Assembly (NCBI GenBank): GCA_029239675.1
Contig: JARBUM010000019.1
Span: 1 to 37,109, forward strand
Direction: 5' to 3'
Origin: Pelosinus sp.
Lineage (GTDB): Bacteria; Bacillota; Negativicutes; DSM-13327
DNA length: 37,109 nt
The position numbers and the translations under genes were made by a program. Position 1 is the stretch's first letter; every line of letters starts with the position of its first letter. The notes below the pieces were generated by a model. The model was given only the letters and a program-made list of their open reading frames with translations, had not been told where the DNA came from and did not search any database. Positions 7,102 through 16,282 of this stretch are shown in pieces.

Positions 7102-8535
7102 GTGGGAAATTGGTTTGGAAAGCTACAAAAGATCGGTAAGGCACTGATGCTGCCAGTGGCAGTATTACCAGCCGCGGCTTTGTTGCTGCGCTTTGGTGCA
7201 CCAGATGTTCTTGATATTCCTTTTGTTATGAAAGCTGGTGCGGCTATTTTTGACAACCTAGCATTATTATTTGCTATGGGTATTGCTATTGGTCTATCTC
7301 ATGATAATGGAGGAGCATCAGGTTTATCAGGTGCTATTGGTTATTTGGTGCTTACGAACGGTGTTAAAACAATTAATCCTGATTTAAATATGAGTGTACT
7401 TGGTGGTATTTTAAGTGGTCTGGTAGCAGGGTACTTGTATAATAAATTCTATAATATCAAACTTCCTGATTTCTTAGGATTCTTTGCAGGGAGACGCTTT
7501 GTGCCTATTGTGACGGCAGCGGCAGCCATTGTTATGGCAGGTATTTTTGGGGTTATTTGGGCACCTATTCAAGGCGTTATTCATAGCATTGGTGAATGGA
7601 TTATTGGTGCTGGGGCATTCGGATTATTTATTTTTGGTATATTCAATCGCTTATTAATTCCCTTTGGGCTTCATCACATTTTAAATAGCTTTGTATGGTT
7701 TGTTTTTGGTAGCTATACAGATGCCACTGGTAAAGTGGTAACAGGTGACTTGAACCGCTTTTTTGCTGGAGATCCTTCGGCAGGTGGTTTCATGGCTGGA
7801 TTCTATCTGATCTTTATGTTTGCTTTACCAGGAGCAGCACTGGCTATTTATACATGTGCCAAACCTGAGAATCGTAAGAAAATTGGTGGTGCCTTATTAT
7901 CAGTAGGATTTACTGCGTTCTTAACCGGTATTACAGAACCTATTGAATTTATGTTCATGTTTTTAGCTCCTATGTTGTATTTTTTACATGCGATCATGAC
8001 AGGCTTAGCAATGGCTTTAGTAAGTAATATGGGAATTTTACATGGCTTTGGTTTTTCTGCTGGCCTGATTGATTATTTGCTGAACTGGGGTTTGGCAACG
8101 AAACCAGTTTTACTTATTCCTCTTGGTTTAGGTTTTGCTGCGCTGTATTATGTAGTATTTGTCTGGGCTATAAAACAATTTAATATTCCGACTCCCGGCC
8201 GTTTTGATGATGAAGTAGAAAATTCTAAGTTAGACAATGTGGATAATAGCGTTTTTTCTATTAATCTAATGGAAAAACTGGGCGGGGTACAAAATATAGA
8301 GGCAGTAGATTCGTGTATTACTCGTTTGCGCTTAACGGTAAAAAATGCTGCTCTCTTGAATGAGAATGATATTAAAGCTTTAGGAGCAGCGGGAGTTATA
8401 AAAAGCGGTAATAGTGTTCAAATCATTGTAGGTACAAAAGCCGAAATGATTGCTGATGAAATGAAAAAGTTATTAGTAGAAGGGAAAAGTAGCGTTAAGA
8501 AAGATATAAATAATACTTCTACAACTAATTTTTAA
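7102..8535 (+). CDS. nagE: PTS GlcNAc-type transporter subunit EIICB
   Basis: A 477-residue sugar permease-phosphotransferase in the cell membrane. Residues 1-365 form the multi-span EIIC domain (LMLPVAVLPAAALLLRFGAP at the start; GITEPIEFMFMF and LHGFGFSAG are typical of the glucose/GlcNAc family). After a linker, residues 390-465 form EIIB, with the phospho-cysteine C405 in DSCITRLRL. There is no EIIA domain; that is encoded at 11424. The start is GTG, with AGGGGG eight bases upstream. Substrate is inferred from the neighbours: GlcNAc, perhaps also MurNAc because murQ follows. The C-terminal tail is serine- and asparagine-rich. Confidence 0.88.
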   Translation: MGNWFGKLQKIGKALMLPVAVLPAAALLLRFGAPDVLDIPFVMKAGAAIFDNLALLFAMGIAIGLSHDNGGASGLSGAIGYLVLTNGVKTINPDLNMSVLGGILSGLVAGYLYNKFYNIKLPDFLGFFAGRRFVPIVTAAAAIVMAGIFGVIWAPIQGVIHSIGEWIIGAGAFGLFIFGIFNRLLIPFGLHHILNSFVWFVFGSYTDATGKVVTGDLNRFFAGDPSAGGFMAGFYLIFMFALPGAALAIYTCAKPENRKKIGGALLSVGFTAFLTGITEPIEFMFMFLAPMLYFLHAIMTGLAMALVSNMGILHGFGFSAGLIDYLLNWGLATKPVLLIPLGLGFAALYYVVFVWAIKQFNIPTPGRFDDEVENSKLDNVDNSVFSINLMEKLGGVQNIEAVDSCITRLRLTVKNAALLNENDIKALGAAGVIKSGNSVQIIVGTKAEMIADEMKKLLVEGKSSVKKDINNTSTTNF

Positions 8536-8547
8536 AAGGGTGTAGAT

Positions 8548-8605
8548 GAAATTGAAAGTTGGAGATAGGGAATGCTTTCCTATCTCCGAAGTTCAATTTC
8601 TTTTT
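8548..8605 (+). terminator. Terminator inside the amino-sugar operon, between nagE and murQ
   Basis: GAAATTGAA (8548-8556) pairs with TTCAATTTC (8592-8600), and GGAGATAGG (8561-8569) with CCTATCTCC (8579-8587), with a 4x4 internal loop between them. TTTTTG follows. It would lower transcription of murQ-nagA-nagB relative to nagE, or act as a regulated attenuator. Confidence 0.8.
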
Positions 8606-8639
8606 GTCGATGGTAAAGTCTTCTTTGCGGGAGGTGCGT

Positions 8640-9518
8640 ATGGAACAATGGAATCGAGATACCATTCATATTGATGAAGTTTCTACAATTGAGATGGTAA
8701 ATATGTTTAATCGAGAAGATCAAAAAGTGGCTACTGCTGTAGGAAAATGCAATGAGGTCATTAGTGCTGCCATAGATCTAATTGTGGAAAATATGAAAAG
8801 GGGCGGGAGACTGTTTTATATTGGTAGTGGCTCAGGGGGAAAACTAGGAGTCTTGGATGCCACAGAATGTCCACCAACTTTTGGGACGGATGATAATACG
8901 GTTATTGGGCTCATCTCGGGAGGGGATGCAGCTTTATCAGGCTGGCGAGAAGATACAGAGGATGATGAAGAGCTAGCAATACAAGATCTAGTGTCAAAGT
9001 GTTTTGGGGCTCAGGATGTGTTAGTAGCGATTAGTGCTAGCGGTAATACTCCCTATGTATTGTCTGCTGCTCGTTATGCCAAAGGACTAGGCAGTAAGAC
9101 AATTGGGATTTGTTGTTCCTTATCTGGACAATTAGAAAGTTTGGTTGATGTGTGTGTGGTAGTTGATGTGGGGGCAGAAGTGATTATGGGGTCTACTCGC
9201 CTAAAGGCTGGTACGGCACAAAAGATGGTATTAAACATGTTATCTTCTTGTTCTATGATAAAACTGGGGAAAACCTATCACAATTTTATGGTGGATGTTA
9301 GGCCGATAAATCGTAAGCTAAAACAGCGAGTTTTGGATATGATTACCCTTGCTACAGGAAAAGGAGAAACGTTTGCTTTGCAGGCTTTAGAGAAGGCCAA
9401 AGGTAATGTGAAAATTGCTATTCTCATGCTAACTTTGAATCTAAATGCCATTGCAGCTGGTGCACTCTTAAAGAAACACAATGGATATCTAAAAAAGGCA
9501 ATAAAGGATGAGCCATGA
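8640..9518 (+). CDS. murQ: N-acetylmuramic acid 6-phosphate etherase
   Basis: A 292-residue SIS-domain lyase that splits MurNAc-6-P into GlcNAc-6-P and D-lactate. YIGSGSGGKLGVLDATECPP holds the sugar-phosphate loop and the catalytic glutamate (E76). ISGGDAAL and E107 in the following loop match the family, as does AISASGNTPYVLSA, the second SIS loop. I chose ATG 8640 because GGGAGGTG lies five bases before it. A longer frame from 8559 begins inside the terminator hairpin and is rejected. The stop overlaps the start of nagA (ATGA), so the two are coupled. It shows that the cell handles bacterial wall sugars, not only GlcNAc. Confidence 0.93.
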   Translation: MEQWNRDTIHIDEVSTIEMVNMFNREDQKVATAVGKCNEVISAAIDLIVENMKRGGRLFYIGSGSGGKLGVLDATECPPTFGTDDNTVIGLISGGDAALSGWREDTEDDEELAIQDLVSKCFGAQDVLVAISASGNTPYVLSAARYAKGLGSKTIGICCSLSGQLESLVDVCVVVDVGAEVIMGSTRLKAGTAQKMVLNMLSSCSMIKLGKTYHNFMVDVRPINRKLKQRVLDMITLATGKGETFALQALEKAKGNVKIAILMLTLNLNAIAAGALLKKHNGYLKKAIKDEP

Positions 9519-10654
9519 TGAAAGCTATTATTAATTCAAAAATTATCACTTGGCCGGAAATTTTGCATAATCATGCAGTTCTATTTGAGGATAAAATTCT
9601 TGGCATTGTCCCGCAAGAACAATTGGGAAAGTTTCAAATTGATGAACAGATTGATGCTGAGGGGAAGTACTTATCTCCTGGATTTATTGATATTCATGTA
9701 CATGGTTGTAATGGTTTTGACACGATGGATGAGGATGAGAAGGCCCTTGCTGCTATTAGTAAAGGTATCTTACAAACAGGTGTTACCTCTTTTCTGCCAA
9801 CCACGATGACCATGTCCTTTGATAGGATCTGGCATTCTATGGAGCAGATTCGCCAATCTATGGGTAAAAGCGGTGGTGCAGAGGTGTTGGGGTGTCATAT
9901 GGAAGGCCCTTTTATACATGAAGATTATAAGGGAGCCCAAGACAAAAAATACATTATTGGCCCTGATATTACGAAGATAGAATCCTATCTTGATTGTATT
10001 AAGATCATCACTATTGCTCCTGAAGTGGCAGAGAGTAGAGCGTTCATTGAGGCATGTGTCCAAAGAGGAATTGTAGTATCGATTGGGCATAGTAGTGCGA
10101 CCTATGAACAAGCGATGGAGGCCATTGGAGCAGGGGTATCGCAGATGACTCATACCTTTAATGCATTACCTCCCTTACACCACCGTTTTCCGGGTGCTAT
10201 AGGGGCAGCCATGGATGGTGAGATTACTTGTGAACTGATTGTTGACAATCTCCATGTTCACCCCGCCATGCAACGGATATTGCTAAAGGTAAAAGGTTTA
10301 GAAAAAATTATTCTGATTACGGACGCTATGCGAGCGAGTCTTTTAGGAGAAGGGGAATATGACTTAGGTGGACAGAATGTAATCGTGAAAAAAGGAGAGG
10401 CTCACTTACCAAATGGAGTGATTGCTGGTAGTGTATTGTCTCTTAATAAAGCGGTATACAATTTCATGGAAAATACAGGTCTTGATTTGGTAAGTGCTAT
10501 CCAATTAGTTACCCTTAATCCCGCAAAGCAAATAAAGGTGGACCACAATAAGGGAAGTATAGAGGTTGGCAAAGACGCTGATTTGGTACTATGTAATGAT
10601 GAGCTAGAGATTTTTGCTACTTATGTAAAAGGTAATCTATTATTCAGGAGGTAG
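9515..10654 (+). CDS. nagA: N-acetylglucosamine-6-phosphate deacetylase
   Basis: A 379-residue amidohydrolase that converts GlcNAc-6-P to GlcN-6-P and acetate in the cytoplasm. DIHVHGCNGFDT gives the H-x-H metal site (H61, H63). HMEGPFI holds the bridging glutamate, IGHSSAT and THTFNA the other histidines, and ITDAM the catalytic aspartate. The full family length is present. The ATG overlaps the murQ stop codon by four bases. A second ATG follows at once (9518), so one residue is uncertain. Its product feeds NagB, encoded four bases downstream. Confidence 0.94.
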   Translation: MMKAIINSKIITWPEILHNHAVLFEDKILGIVPQEQLGKFQIDEQIDAEGKYLSPGFIDIHVHGCNGFDTMDEDEKALAAISKGILQTGVTSFLPTTMTMSFDRIWHSMEQIRQSMGKSGGAEVLGCHMEGPFIHEDYKGAQDKKYIIGPDITKIESYLDCIKIITIAPEVAESRAFIEACVQRGIVVSIGHSSATYEQAMEAIGAGVSQMTHTFNALPPLHHRFPGAIGAAMDGEITCELIVDNLHVHPAMQRILLKVKGLEKIILITDAMRASLLGEGEYDLGGQNVIVKKGEAHLPNGVIAGSVLSLNKAVYNFMENTGLDLVSAIQLVTLNPAKQIKVDHNKGSIEVGKDADLVLCNDELEIFATYVKGNLLFRR

Positions 10655-10658
10655 GGCA

Positions 10659-11396
10659 GTGCGTATCGTAATAGCGAAGGACTATAAAGATATGAGTGCA
10701 CGAGCCGCAAGAATTGTGGCTGGTCAAATTTATTTAAAACCGAATAGCATATTAGGGCTAGCGACAGGAAGCACTCCGCTCTTGATGTATAAGGAATTAA
10801 TTAGAGTCCATAAGGAAGTTGGTTTAGATTTATCTGAAATTGTAACTTTTAACTTAGATGAATATTTAGGGTTACCTAAGGAAGATCAACAAAGTTATCA
10901 TTACTACATGTTTCATCATTTTTTTAATCATATTAATATTAAAAAGAAAAATATTTTTATTCCTGATGGTATGGTGCAAGATGTCGGACAGGAATGCAAA
11001 AATTATGATGAAAATATTAAAGAAATGGGTGGTATTGATCTACAAGTATTGGGCATTGGCAATAACGGACATATTGGCTTCAATGAACCTGATATCAAGT
11101 TTGAGGCTACCACTCATAAAGTCAAATTAGATGATGAGACGATTCACGCTAATGCCCGATTTTTTGCGACTATTGAAGAAGTACCACGCTTTGCGATCAG
11201 TATGGGCATTAAGACAATTATGCATGCTAAGAAGGTTTTACTACTTGTCAGTGGTGAAAATAAGGCAGAAGTGCTTTATCATGCTCTCTATGGTGGGATC
11301 ACCCCCGAAATACCAGCTTCGATTTTACAGCTACATCAAGATGTTACGGTGATTGTAGAGGAAAGCGCGGCTCACTTGTTACAGCAGAAGTCGTAA
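10659..11396 (+). CDS. nagB: Glucosamine-6-phosphate deaminase
   Basis: A 245-residue isomerase-deaminase that makes fructose-6-P and ammonia from GlcN-6-P. GLATGSTPLLMYKEL is the phosphate loop, FNLDEYLGL holds the catalytic Asp/Glu (D67, E68), and GIGNNGHIGFNEP holds the histidine of the active-site lid. Length matches the short Firmicutes form of NagB rather than the longer allosteric enterobacterial form. GTG is used as start, with GGAGG nine bases before it, four bases after the nagA stop codon. It completes entry of amino sugars into glycolysis. Confidence 0.94.
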   Translation: MRIVIAKDYKDMSARAARIVAGQIYLKPNSILGLATGSTPLLMYKELIRVHKEVGLDLSEIVTFNLDEYLGLPKEDQQSYHYYMFHHFFNHINIKKKNIFIPDGMVQDVGQECKNYDENIKEMGGIDLQVLGIGNNGHIGFNEPDIKFEATTHKVKLDDETIHANARFFATIEEVPRFAISMGIKTIMHAKKVLLLVSGENKAEVLYHALYGGITPEIPASILQLHQDVTVIVEESAAHLLQQKS

Positions 11397-11423
11397 AATA
11401 ATATATTTTAGGATGGTAAAACT

Positions 11424-11903
11424 ATGTTTCATTTATTTCAGCGAAAAAAAGAATGGTTATATTTATTTGCACCGATAAAAGGGAAGGTGGTGGATATCAC
11501 CGCCGTGCCTGATGTTGTTTTCTCTAACAAAATGTTAGGAGATGGTGTAGGCATTGAACCGGAAGGGAATATCATTACTGCACCATGTGATGGTAGAATC
11601 ATATTGGTCGCTAAGACTTTGCATGCAGTAGCGATAGAAGCCCAAGGAGTAGAAATATTAATTCATATAGGTATTGATACTGTCATGCTGGAGGGGCAAG
11701 GATTTACTGCTCACGTTGGTGCAGGTGATATCGTAAAAAGAGGCGATGCTTTAATTACCTTTGACAGGGAATATATTAGTCAACAGGGTAAGCTACTAAT
11801 TACGCCAGTTGTTATTACTAATATGGATAATAAAGTGAATGCGTTAGAAAAAATGTTGGGAAGTAATGATGGAATGATCATGGGGATAGAAGTAAAAAAA
11901 TAA
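11424..11903 (+). CDS. PTS glucose-family EIIA protein
   Basis: A 159-residue single-domain EIIA of the glucose/Crr family. IKGKVVDITAVPDVVFSNKM, GDGVGIEP, and ILIHIGIDTV with the phosphorylated histidine H81 are characteristic, and H67 (TLHAVAI) is the usual second histidine. It passes phosphate from HPr to the EIIB cysteine. Because the permease at 7102 lacks EIIA, this gene at the end of the same cluster very likely serves it. It begins 27 bases after nagB with AGGATGG upstream. A perfect long hairpin follows it. Confidence 0.9.
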   Translation: MFHLFQRKKEWLYLFAPIKGKVVDITAVPDVVFSNKMLGDGVGIEPEGNIITAPCDGRIILVAKTLHAVAIEAQGVEILIHIGIDTVMLEGQGFTAHVGAGDIVKRGDALITFDREYISQQGKLLITPVVITNMDNKVNALEKMLGSNDGMIMGIEVKK

Positions 11904-11915
11904 ACCAATAATAAG

Positions 11916-11967
11916 CCTAACAATAGCTAGAGCCTCTCTAATTAGAGAGGCTCTAGCTATTGTTAGG
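11916..11967. terminator. Perfect 23-bp hairpin after the amino-sugar operon
   Basis: Arms 11916-11938 and 11945-11967 are perfectly complementary around TAATTA. There is no T-run on the plus strand. The minus strand is T-rich beyond the stem. It marks the end of the operon, perhaps by RNA end protection or as a transcription barrier. Confidence 0.65.
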
Positions 11968-11973
11968 ACAGAA

Positions 11974-12006
11974 TATGTACAAAATATTAGACAGCCTGTA
12001 TACATA
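11974..12006. promoter_or_regulatory. Putative enhancer (upstream activating site) for the sigma-54 promoter at 12143
   Basis: The element ATGTACA-N7-AGACAG-N2-TGTA (11975-12000) lies about 145 bases before the -24 box, the usual distance for enhancer sites. The same arrangement, 19 of 26 bases identical, lies before the other sigma-54 promoter (24373-24398). TAGACAG-like cores recur as CTGTCTATTG at 12031-12040 and at 12137-12146. Binding by the regulator at 24670 is inferred. Confidence 0.5.
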
Positions 12007-12142
12007 TATGGACGGATTTTTCGAAATAAACTGTCTATTGAGAGAGCAAAAATGCTAAAGATTAGAAAAGTAAAATCAATAGGATACTATGGACAGAGGG
12101 TTTGAGGATGAATTTAAATCCAGCTGTTTTTCATACTGTCTA

Positions 12143-12160
12143 TTGGCATAAGAATTGCAT
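12143..12160 (+). promoter_or_regulatory. Sigma-54 (-24/-12) promoter of the beta-oxidation cluster
   Basis: TTGGCATAAGAATTGCAT has GG (12145-12146) and GC (12157-12158) separated by exactly ten bases, as in the TGGCAC-N5-TTGCA consensus. It lies about 45 bases before the CoA-transferase ATG and is 16/18 identical to the promoter at 24307-24325. Confidence 0.8.
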
Positions 12161-12202
12161 AAGTAATAGGTAAAGATAGCTTAGTAAGGAGAGTCGATAA
12201 TA

Positions 12203-13750
12203 ATGGCTAAGGTAATTAGTGCATTGGAAGCTGCAAAGCTAGTAGAAAGTGGTGCTACAGTTGGTATTACTGGATTTGTTGGTATTGGGCATGCTGAAGC
12301 GTTGAGCATAGCTGTGGAAGAAAGATTCTTAGAGGAAGGTGCACCTAAGAACTTAACGCTCATGTATTGTGCTGGCCAAGGAGACGGTAAGGATCGTGGC
12401 CTTAATCACTTTGGGCATGAGGGTATGGTTAAAAGAGTTGTCGGCGGCCACTGGAATTTGGCTCCCAAGCTAGGTAAACTAGCAGTAGAAAATAAAATTG
12501 AAGCCTATAACTTGCCCCAAGGAACTTTGGCCCAGTGGCTTCGTAATATTGCAGGGCGCAAACCTGGTATCATTACCAAGGTTGGCCTAGATACTTTTGT
12601 TGATCCACGAGTGGAAGGTGGCAAAATTAGTGATATAACCAAAGAAGATTTGGTAGAAGTTATTGAACTTGGTGGTGAAGAATGGTTATGGTATAAACCT
12701 TACCCTATTCACGTAGCCTTAATACGGGGAACTAGTGCTGATGAGCGAGGTAATATTAGCATTGAGCGGGAAGCTGCTTTGGTAGAAATACTAGCTATGG
12801 CCCAGGCTGCTAAAGCTTCTGGTGGTATTGTTATTGCTCAGGTTGAACGCATGGTGGCCAATGGTAGCATGAATCCCTTCGAGGTAAAAGTTCCTGGCAT
12901 TGTAGTGGATTATGTTGTAGTGGCTGAAGATTCCAAGAATCACATGCAAACTTTTGGCGAACAATACAATCCTGCATATTCAGGTGAAGTTCGTGTTCCC
13001 CTATCAGCAATTAAGCCAGCGCCTCTTGATGAACGCAAGGTCGTTGCTCGACGGGCAGCAATGGAACTTACTGATAACTCTGTAGTAAACCTTGGTATCG
13101 GTATGCCTGAAGTTATCTCGATGGTAGCCAATGAAGAAGGTATTGGCGACAAGATGACCCTTACTGTTGAGGTTGGCCCAGTTGGTGGTGTGCCTGCAGG
13201 CGGATTAAGCTTCGGTGCAGCTACTAATGCAGAAGCGATTTTAGATCAACCTTCTCAATTTGATTTCTACGATGGTGGCGGTGTAGATTTGGCTTATCTC
13301 GGCCTCGCAGAAACAGATCAAGATGGTAATATCAATGTAAGTAAATTTAAAGGCCGGGTAGCTGGTTGTGGTGGTTTTATTAATATTACACAAAACGCCA
13401 AGCGCGTAGTGTTTTGTGGCACATTTACGGCTGGCGGCCTTAAGGTTGCAGTTGCTGATGGCAAATTAACAATCCTGACTGAGGGCAAAGCTAAAAAATT
13501 CCTAACAAAGGTTGAACAAATCACCTTTAGTGGTAAGTATGCGCAAAAAGTACATCAGCCAGTGCTTTATATTACAGAGCGGGCAGTTTTTGAATTGACT
13601 AGTGAAGGTATGATGTTGACAGAAATTGCACCAGGTATTGACTTAGAAAAAGATATTTTAGCATTGATGGATTTTAAACCAATTATCTCGCCAAATCTTA
13701 AAACAATGGATGCACGTATTTTTCATAACGAATTGATGGGCTTAAAATAA
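12203..13750 (+). CDS. Acyl-CoA:acetate/3-ketoacid CoA-transferase (fused subunits)
   Basis: A 515-residue enzyme with both CoA-transferase halves in one chain, as in propionate CoA-transferase and Ydi[16 protein letters not shown] opens the first half. [12 protein letters not shown] and [17 protein letters not shown] open the second, with the catalytic glutamate E323 in VEVGPVGG. It moves CoA between an acyl-CoA and a free acid such as acetate, propionate or butyrate without using ATP. It is the first gene after the sigma-54 promoter, with AAGGAG before the ATG, and is followed 30 bases later by thiolase. The exact acid is unknown, but the neighbours suggest butyrate or 3-hydroxybutyrate. 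Confidence 0.9.
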   Translation: MAKVISALEAAKLVESGATVGITGFVGIGHAEALSIAVEERFLEEGAPKNLTLMYCAGQGDGKDRGLNHFGHEGMVKRVVGGHWNLAPKLGKLAVENKIEAYNLPQGTLAQWLRNIAGRKPGIITKVGLDTFVDPRVEGGKISDITKEDLVEVIELGGEEWLWYKPYPIHVALIRGTSADERGNISIEREAALVEILAMAQAAKASGGIVIAQVERMVANGSMNPFEVKVPGIVVDYVVVAEDSKNHMQTFGEQYNPAYSGEVRVPLSAIKPAPLDERKVVARRAAMELTDNSVVNLGIGMPEVISMVANEEGIGDKMTLTVEVGPVGGVPAGGLSFGAATNAEAILDQPSQFDFYDGGGVDLAYLGLAETDQDGNINVSKFKGRVAGCGGFINITQNAKRVVFCGTFTAGGLKVAVADGKLTILTEGKAKKFLTKVEQITFSGKYAQKVHQPVLYITERAVFELTSEGMMLTEIAPGIDLEKDILALMDFKPIISPNLKTMDARIFHNELMGLK

Positions 13751-13780
13751 ATTTTAATTTCAAAGAGGATGGTGTAAATA

Positions 13781-14962
13781 ATGAGAGAAGTAGTAATTGT
13801 AAGTGCAGTAAGAACTGCTGTTGGTAGTTTTAATGGATCATTATCTCCTTTTTCTGCAGTAGAATTAGGTAGCATGGTGATCAAAGAGGCTATCGTAAGA
13901 GCTGGCATAGAAAAAGAGAATATTGATGAAGTTATTTTCGGTAATGTATTGCAAGCAGGTTTGGGACAGAATCCAGCTCGACAAGCTGCGATAAAAGCTG
14001 GTATTCCAATGGAAGTACCTTCTTACACAGTGAATAAAGTATGTGGTTCAGGTTTAAAAACAGTGAACTTAGCAGCACAAGCAATTATGTCTGGCGATGC
14101 TGATATTGTTGTTGCTGGTGGTATGGAAAGTATGACAAATGCACCTTACGTTCTTGATAGCAAAGTGCGTCAAGGTTTACGTATGGGACATTCAGAAGTA
14201 AAAGATGTTATGATCCAAGATGGTTTGTGGTGTGCATTTAATGATTATCATATGGGTATCACAGCTGAAAATGTTGCAGAAAAATTCGGAATTACTCGTG
14301 AAGCACAAGATCAACTAGCTTTCTCTTCCCAGAAAAAAGCAGTTCAGGCAATTGAAAGTGGAGCATTTGCGAAAGAAATATTGCCAGTCACGATCAAAGG
14401 TAGAAAAGGCGATACTATTTTTGCTACAGATGAATATCCTAAGAGTGATGCAATGCTTGAGAAATTACAAGCATTACGCACTGCCTTTAAAAAAGATGGT
14501 ACCGTTACTGCGGGTAACGCTTCTGGTATTAATGACGGAGCAGCTGCTCTGGTATTAATGTCTGCTGATAAAGCAAAAGAATTAGGACTCAAACCTATGG
14601 CACGCATTCGTGGTTTTGCTGCAGCGGGTGTTGACCCAAGTATTATGGGAATTGGTCCAGTACCAGCTGCACGTAAAGCGTTGACTAAAGCAGGTCTGAC
14701 AGTTGCTGATCTTGATCTGATTGAGGCTAATGAAGCTTTTGCCGCTCAATTTTTGGCAGTAGGTAAAGAACTTGGTTTTGACCAAGAAAAAGTGAATGTA
14801 AATGGTGGCGCCATCGCTATTGGTCATCCTATTGGCGCAAGTGGAGCACGTATTTTAGTTACCTTGTTGCATGCTATGGAAGCTAGAGATGCTAAGATCG
14901 GTTTAGCAACTTTATGTATCGGTGGCGGCCAAGGTGTAGCAACTATTGTGGAACGTATCTAA
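13781..14962 (+). CDS. Acetyl-CoA C-acetyltransferase (thiolase)
   Basis: A 393-residue thiolase of the degradative/biosynthetic acetoacetyl-CoA type. [11 protein letters not shown] holds the nucleophile C88, [14 protein letters not shown] holds the base histidine, and [10 protein letters not shown] holds the second cysteine. It joins two acetyl-CoA to acetoacetyl-CoA or splits it. GAGGATGG precedes the ATG. It lies in the sigma-54-controlled cluster between the CoA-transferase and an acyl-CoA dehydrogenase, which fits either butyrate production or butyrate/3-hydroxybutyrate breakdown. The residues do not tell the direction. Confidence 0.94.
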   Translation: MREVVIVSAVRTAVGSFNGSLSPFSAVELGSMVIKEAIVRAGIEKENIDEVIFGNVLQAGLGQNPARQAAIKAGIPMEVPSYTVNKVCGSGLKTVNLAAQAIMSGDADIVVAGGMESMTNAPYVLDSKVRQGLRMGHSEVKDVMIQDGLWCAFNDYHMGITAENVAEKFGITREAQDQLAFSSQKKAVQAIESGAFAKEILPVTIKGRKGDTIFATDEYPKSDAMLEKLQALRTAFKKDGTVTAGNASGINDGAAALVLMSADKAKELGLKPMARIRGFAAAGVDPSIMGIGPVPAARKALTKAGLTVADLDLIEANEAFAAQFLAVGKELGFDQEKVNVNGGAIAIGHPIGASGARILVTLLHAMEARDAKIGLATLCIGGGQGVATIVERI

Positions 14963-14981
14963 GACGTCGTAATCCAGCCCC

Positions 14982-15018
14982 AATATAGTGTCAATAGATA
15001 AGCTATTGACACTATATT
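14982..15018. other. Perfect 16-bp hairpin between thiolase and acyl-CoA dehydrogenase genes
   Basis: Arms 14982-14997 and 15003-15018 are perfect complements around ATAAG. No T-run follows. It may be an mRNA processing or stability element, or a partial attenuator within the operon. An N-terminally longer reading of the next gene would begin inside it. Confidence 0.55.
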
Positions 15019-15065
15019 ATAAGATATATGTGACATTTTTCACAAAAAAGAGGGAGGCTATCAAT

Positions 15066-16205
15066 ATGCAATTTCAATTAACGGAAGATCAACAAATGGT
15101 CCAAAAATTAGCGCGCGATTTTGCAGAGAAAAGATTAGCACCAAGTGTAGCAGAACGAGATGAAAAGGAAGAATTTTCTCGTGAGCTGGCTAACGAAATG
15201 GGAGAAATGGGTTTAACAGGTATTTGTTTTCCGGAAAGCTACGGCGGGGCTGAAGGTGATGTGTTAAGTTACATCCTAGCTGTGGAAGAGTTATCTAAGA
15301 TTGACGATGGCATTGGTATTACTTTGTCTGCCACCGTATCCTTGTGCGCATGGCCGATTTATGCTTATGGTACAGAGGAACAAAAACAAAAATATTTAGT
15401 TCCATTGGTAGAAGGCGAAAAACTAGGAGCATTTGGTTTGACTGAGCCGAATGCAGGAACAGATGCTGCTGCTCAGCAGACAGTAGCCGTGGCTGATGGT
15501 GATGATTATATTCTCAATGGTAGTAAAATCTTTATTACTAATGGTGGGGAAGCAGAAACCTACGTGGTATTTGCCATGACCGACAAATCCAAAGGTACAA
15601 AGGGTATTACAGCATTTATTGTTGAGAAGGATATGCCTGGCTTTAGCTTTGGTAAGAAAGAACATAAAATGGGTATACATACGTCTTTAACCAATGAATT
15701 AGTCTTCCAAAATGTTCGTTTGCCGAAAGAAAATATGTTAGGCAAAGTCGGTGAAGGCTTTAAGATTGCTATGAGTACCTTAGATGGTGGTCGTATTGGC
15801 GTAGCTGCACAAGCTTTAGGTATTGCCCAAGGAGCCCTTGATCATGCTATTAAGTACTCGAAAGAAAGAGTACAATTTGGCAAACCCATTGCACAAAATC
15901 AAGCATTAGCATTTATGATGGCTGATATGGCGACTAAAATTGATGCTGCTCGTCTTTTGGTTTATCGTGCGGCTTATCTAAAAGATCAAGGCCTGCCTTA
16001 TTCCAAGGAAGCTGCAATGGCAAAGCTATATGCCTCTGATATTGCTATGGAAGTGACGACAGATGCGGTACAAATTTTTGGTGGATATGGCTATAGCCGA
16101 GAATATCCAGTAGAACGTTTGATGCGCAATGCAAAAATCACGCAAATATATGAAGGCACTAATCAAGTACAGCGAATGGTTATTTCTGGATCTATATTGA
16201 AATAA
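15066..16205 (+). CDS. Acyl-CoA dehydrogenase, butyryl-CoA type (copy 1)
   Basis: A 379-residue flavoprotein of the short-chain acyl-CoA dehydrogenase family. [17 protein letters not shown] and FITNGGEA form the FAD/substrate region, [16 protein letters not shown] is typical, and [11 protein letters not shown] holds the catalytic glutamate (E363). It interconverts butyryl-CoA and crotonyl-CoA. GGGAGG lies before ATG 15066; a longer frame from 14988 starts within a hairpin and is rejected. The etfB-etfA genes follow, as in the electron-bifurcating butyryl-CoA dehydrogenase/Etf complexes. A close paralogue of the same length lies at 35352. Confidence 0.93.
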   Translation: MQFQLTEDQQMVQKLARDFAEKRLAPSVAERDEKEEFSRELANEMGEMGLTGICFPESYGGAEGDVLSYILAVEELSKIDDGIGITLSATVSLCAWPIYAYGTEEQKQKYLVPLVEGEKLGAFGLTEPNAGTDAAAQQTVAVADGDDYILNGSKIFITNGGEAETYVVFAMTDKSKGTKGITAFIVEKDMPGFSFGKKEHKMGIHTSLTNELVFQNVRLPKENMLGKVGEGFKIAMSTLDGGRIGVAAQALGIAQGALDHAIKYSKERVQFGKPIAQNQALAFMMADMATKIDAARLLVYRAAYLKDQGLPYSKEAAMAKLYASDIAMEVTTDAVQIFGGYGYSREYPVERLMRNAKITQIYEGTNQVQRMVISGSILK

Positions 16206-16282
16206 TTAGAAATATAAACTTTTTTGTAGGATTCCTTCTGAGGATGTAAAAGTTTATGTGGATAAAACAGGGGGACTTATTT

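Noticed and set aside
8559-8639. Upstream extension of murQ
   Set aside because: The extra codons lie in a terminator hairpin and have no ribosome site; ATG 8640 has GGGAGGTG before it.
9770-10153. 127-codon leftward ORF in nagA
   Set aside because: Antisense shadow of a well-conserved enzyme gene.
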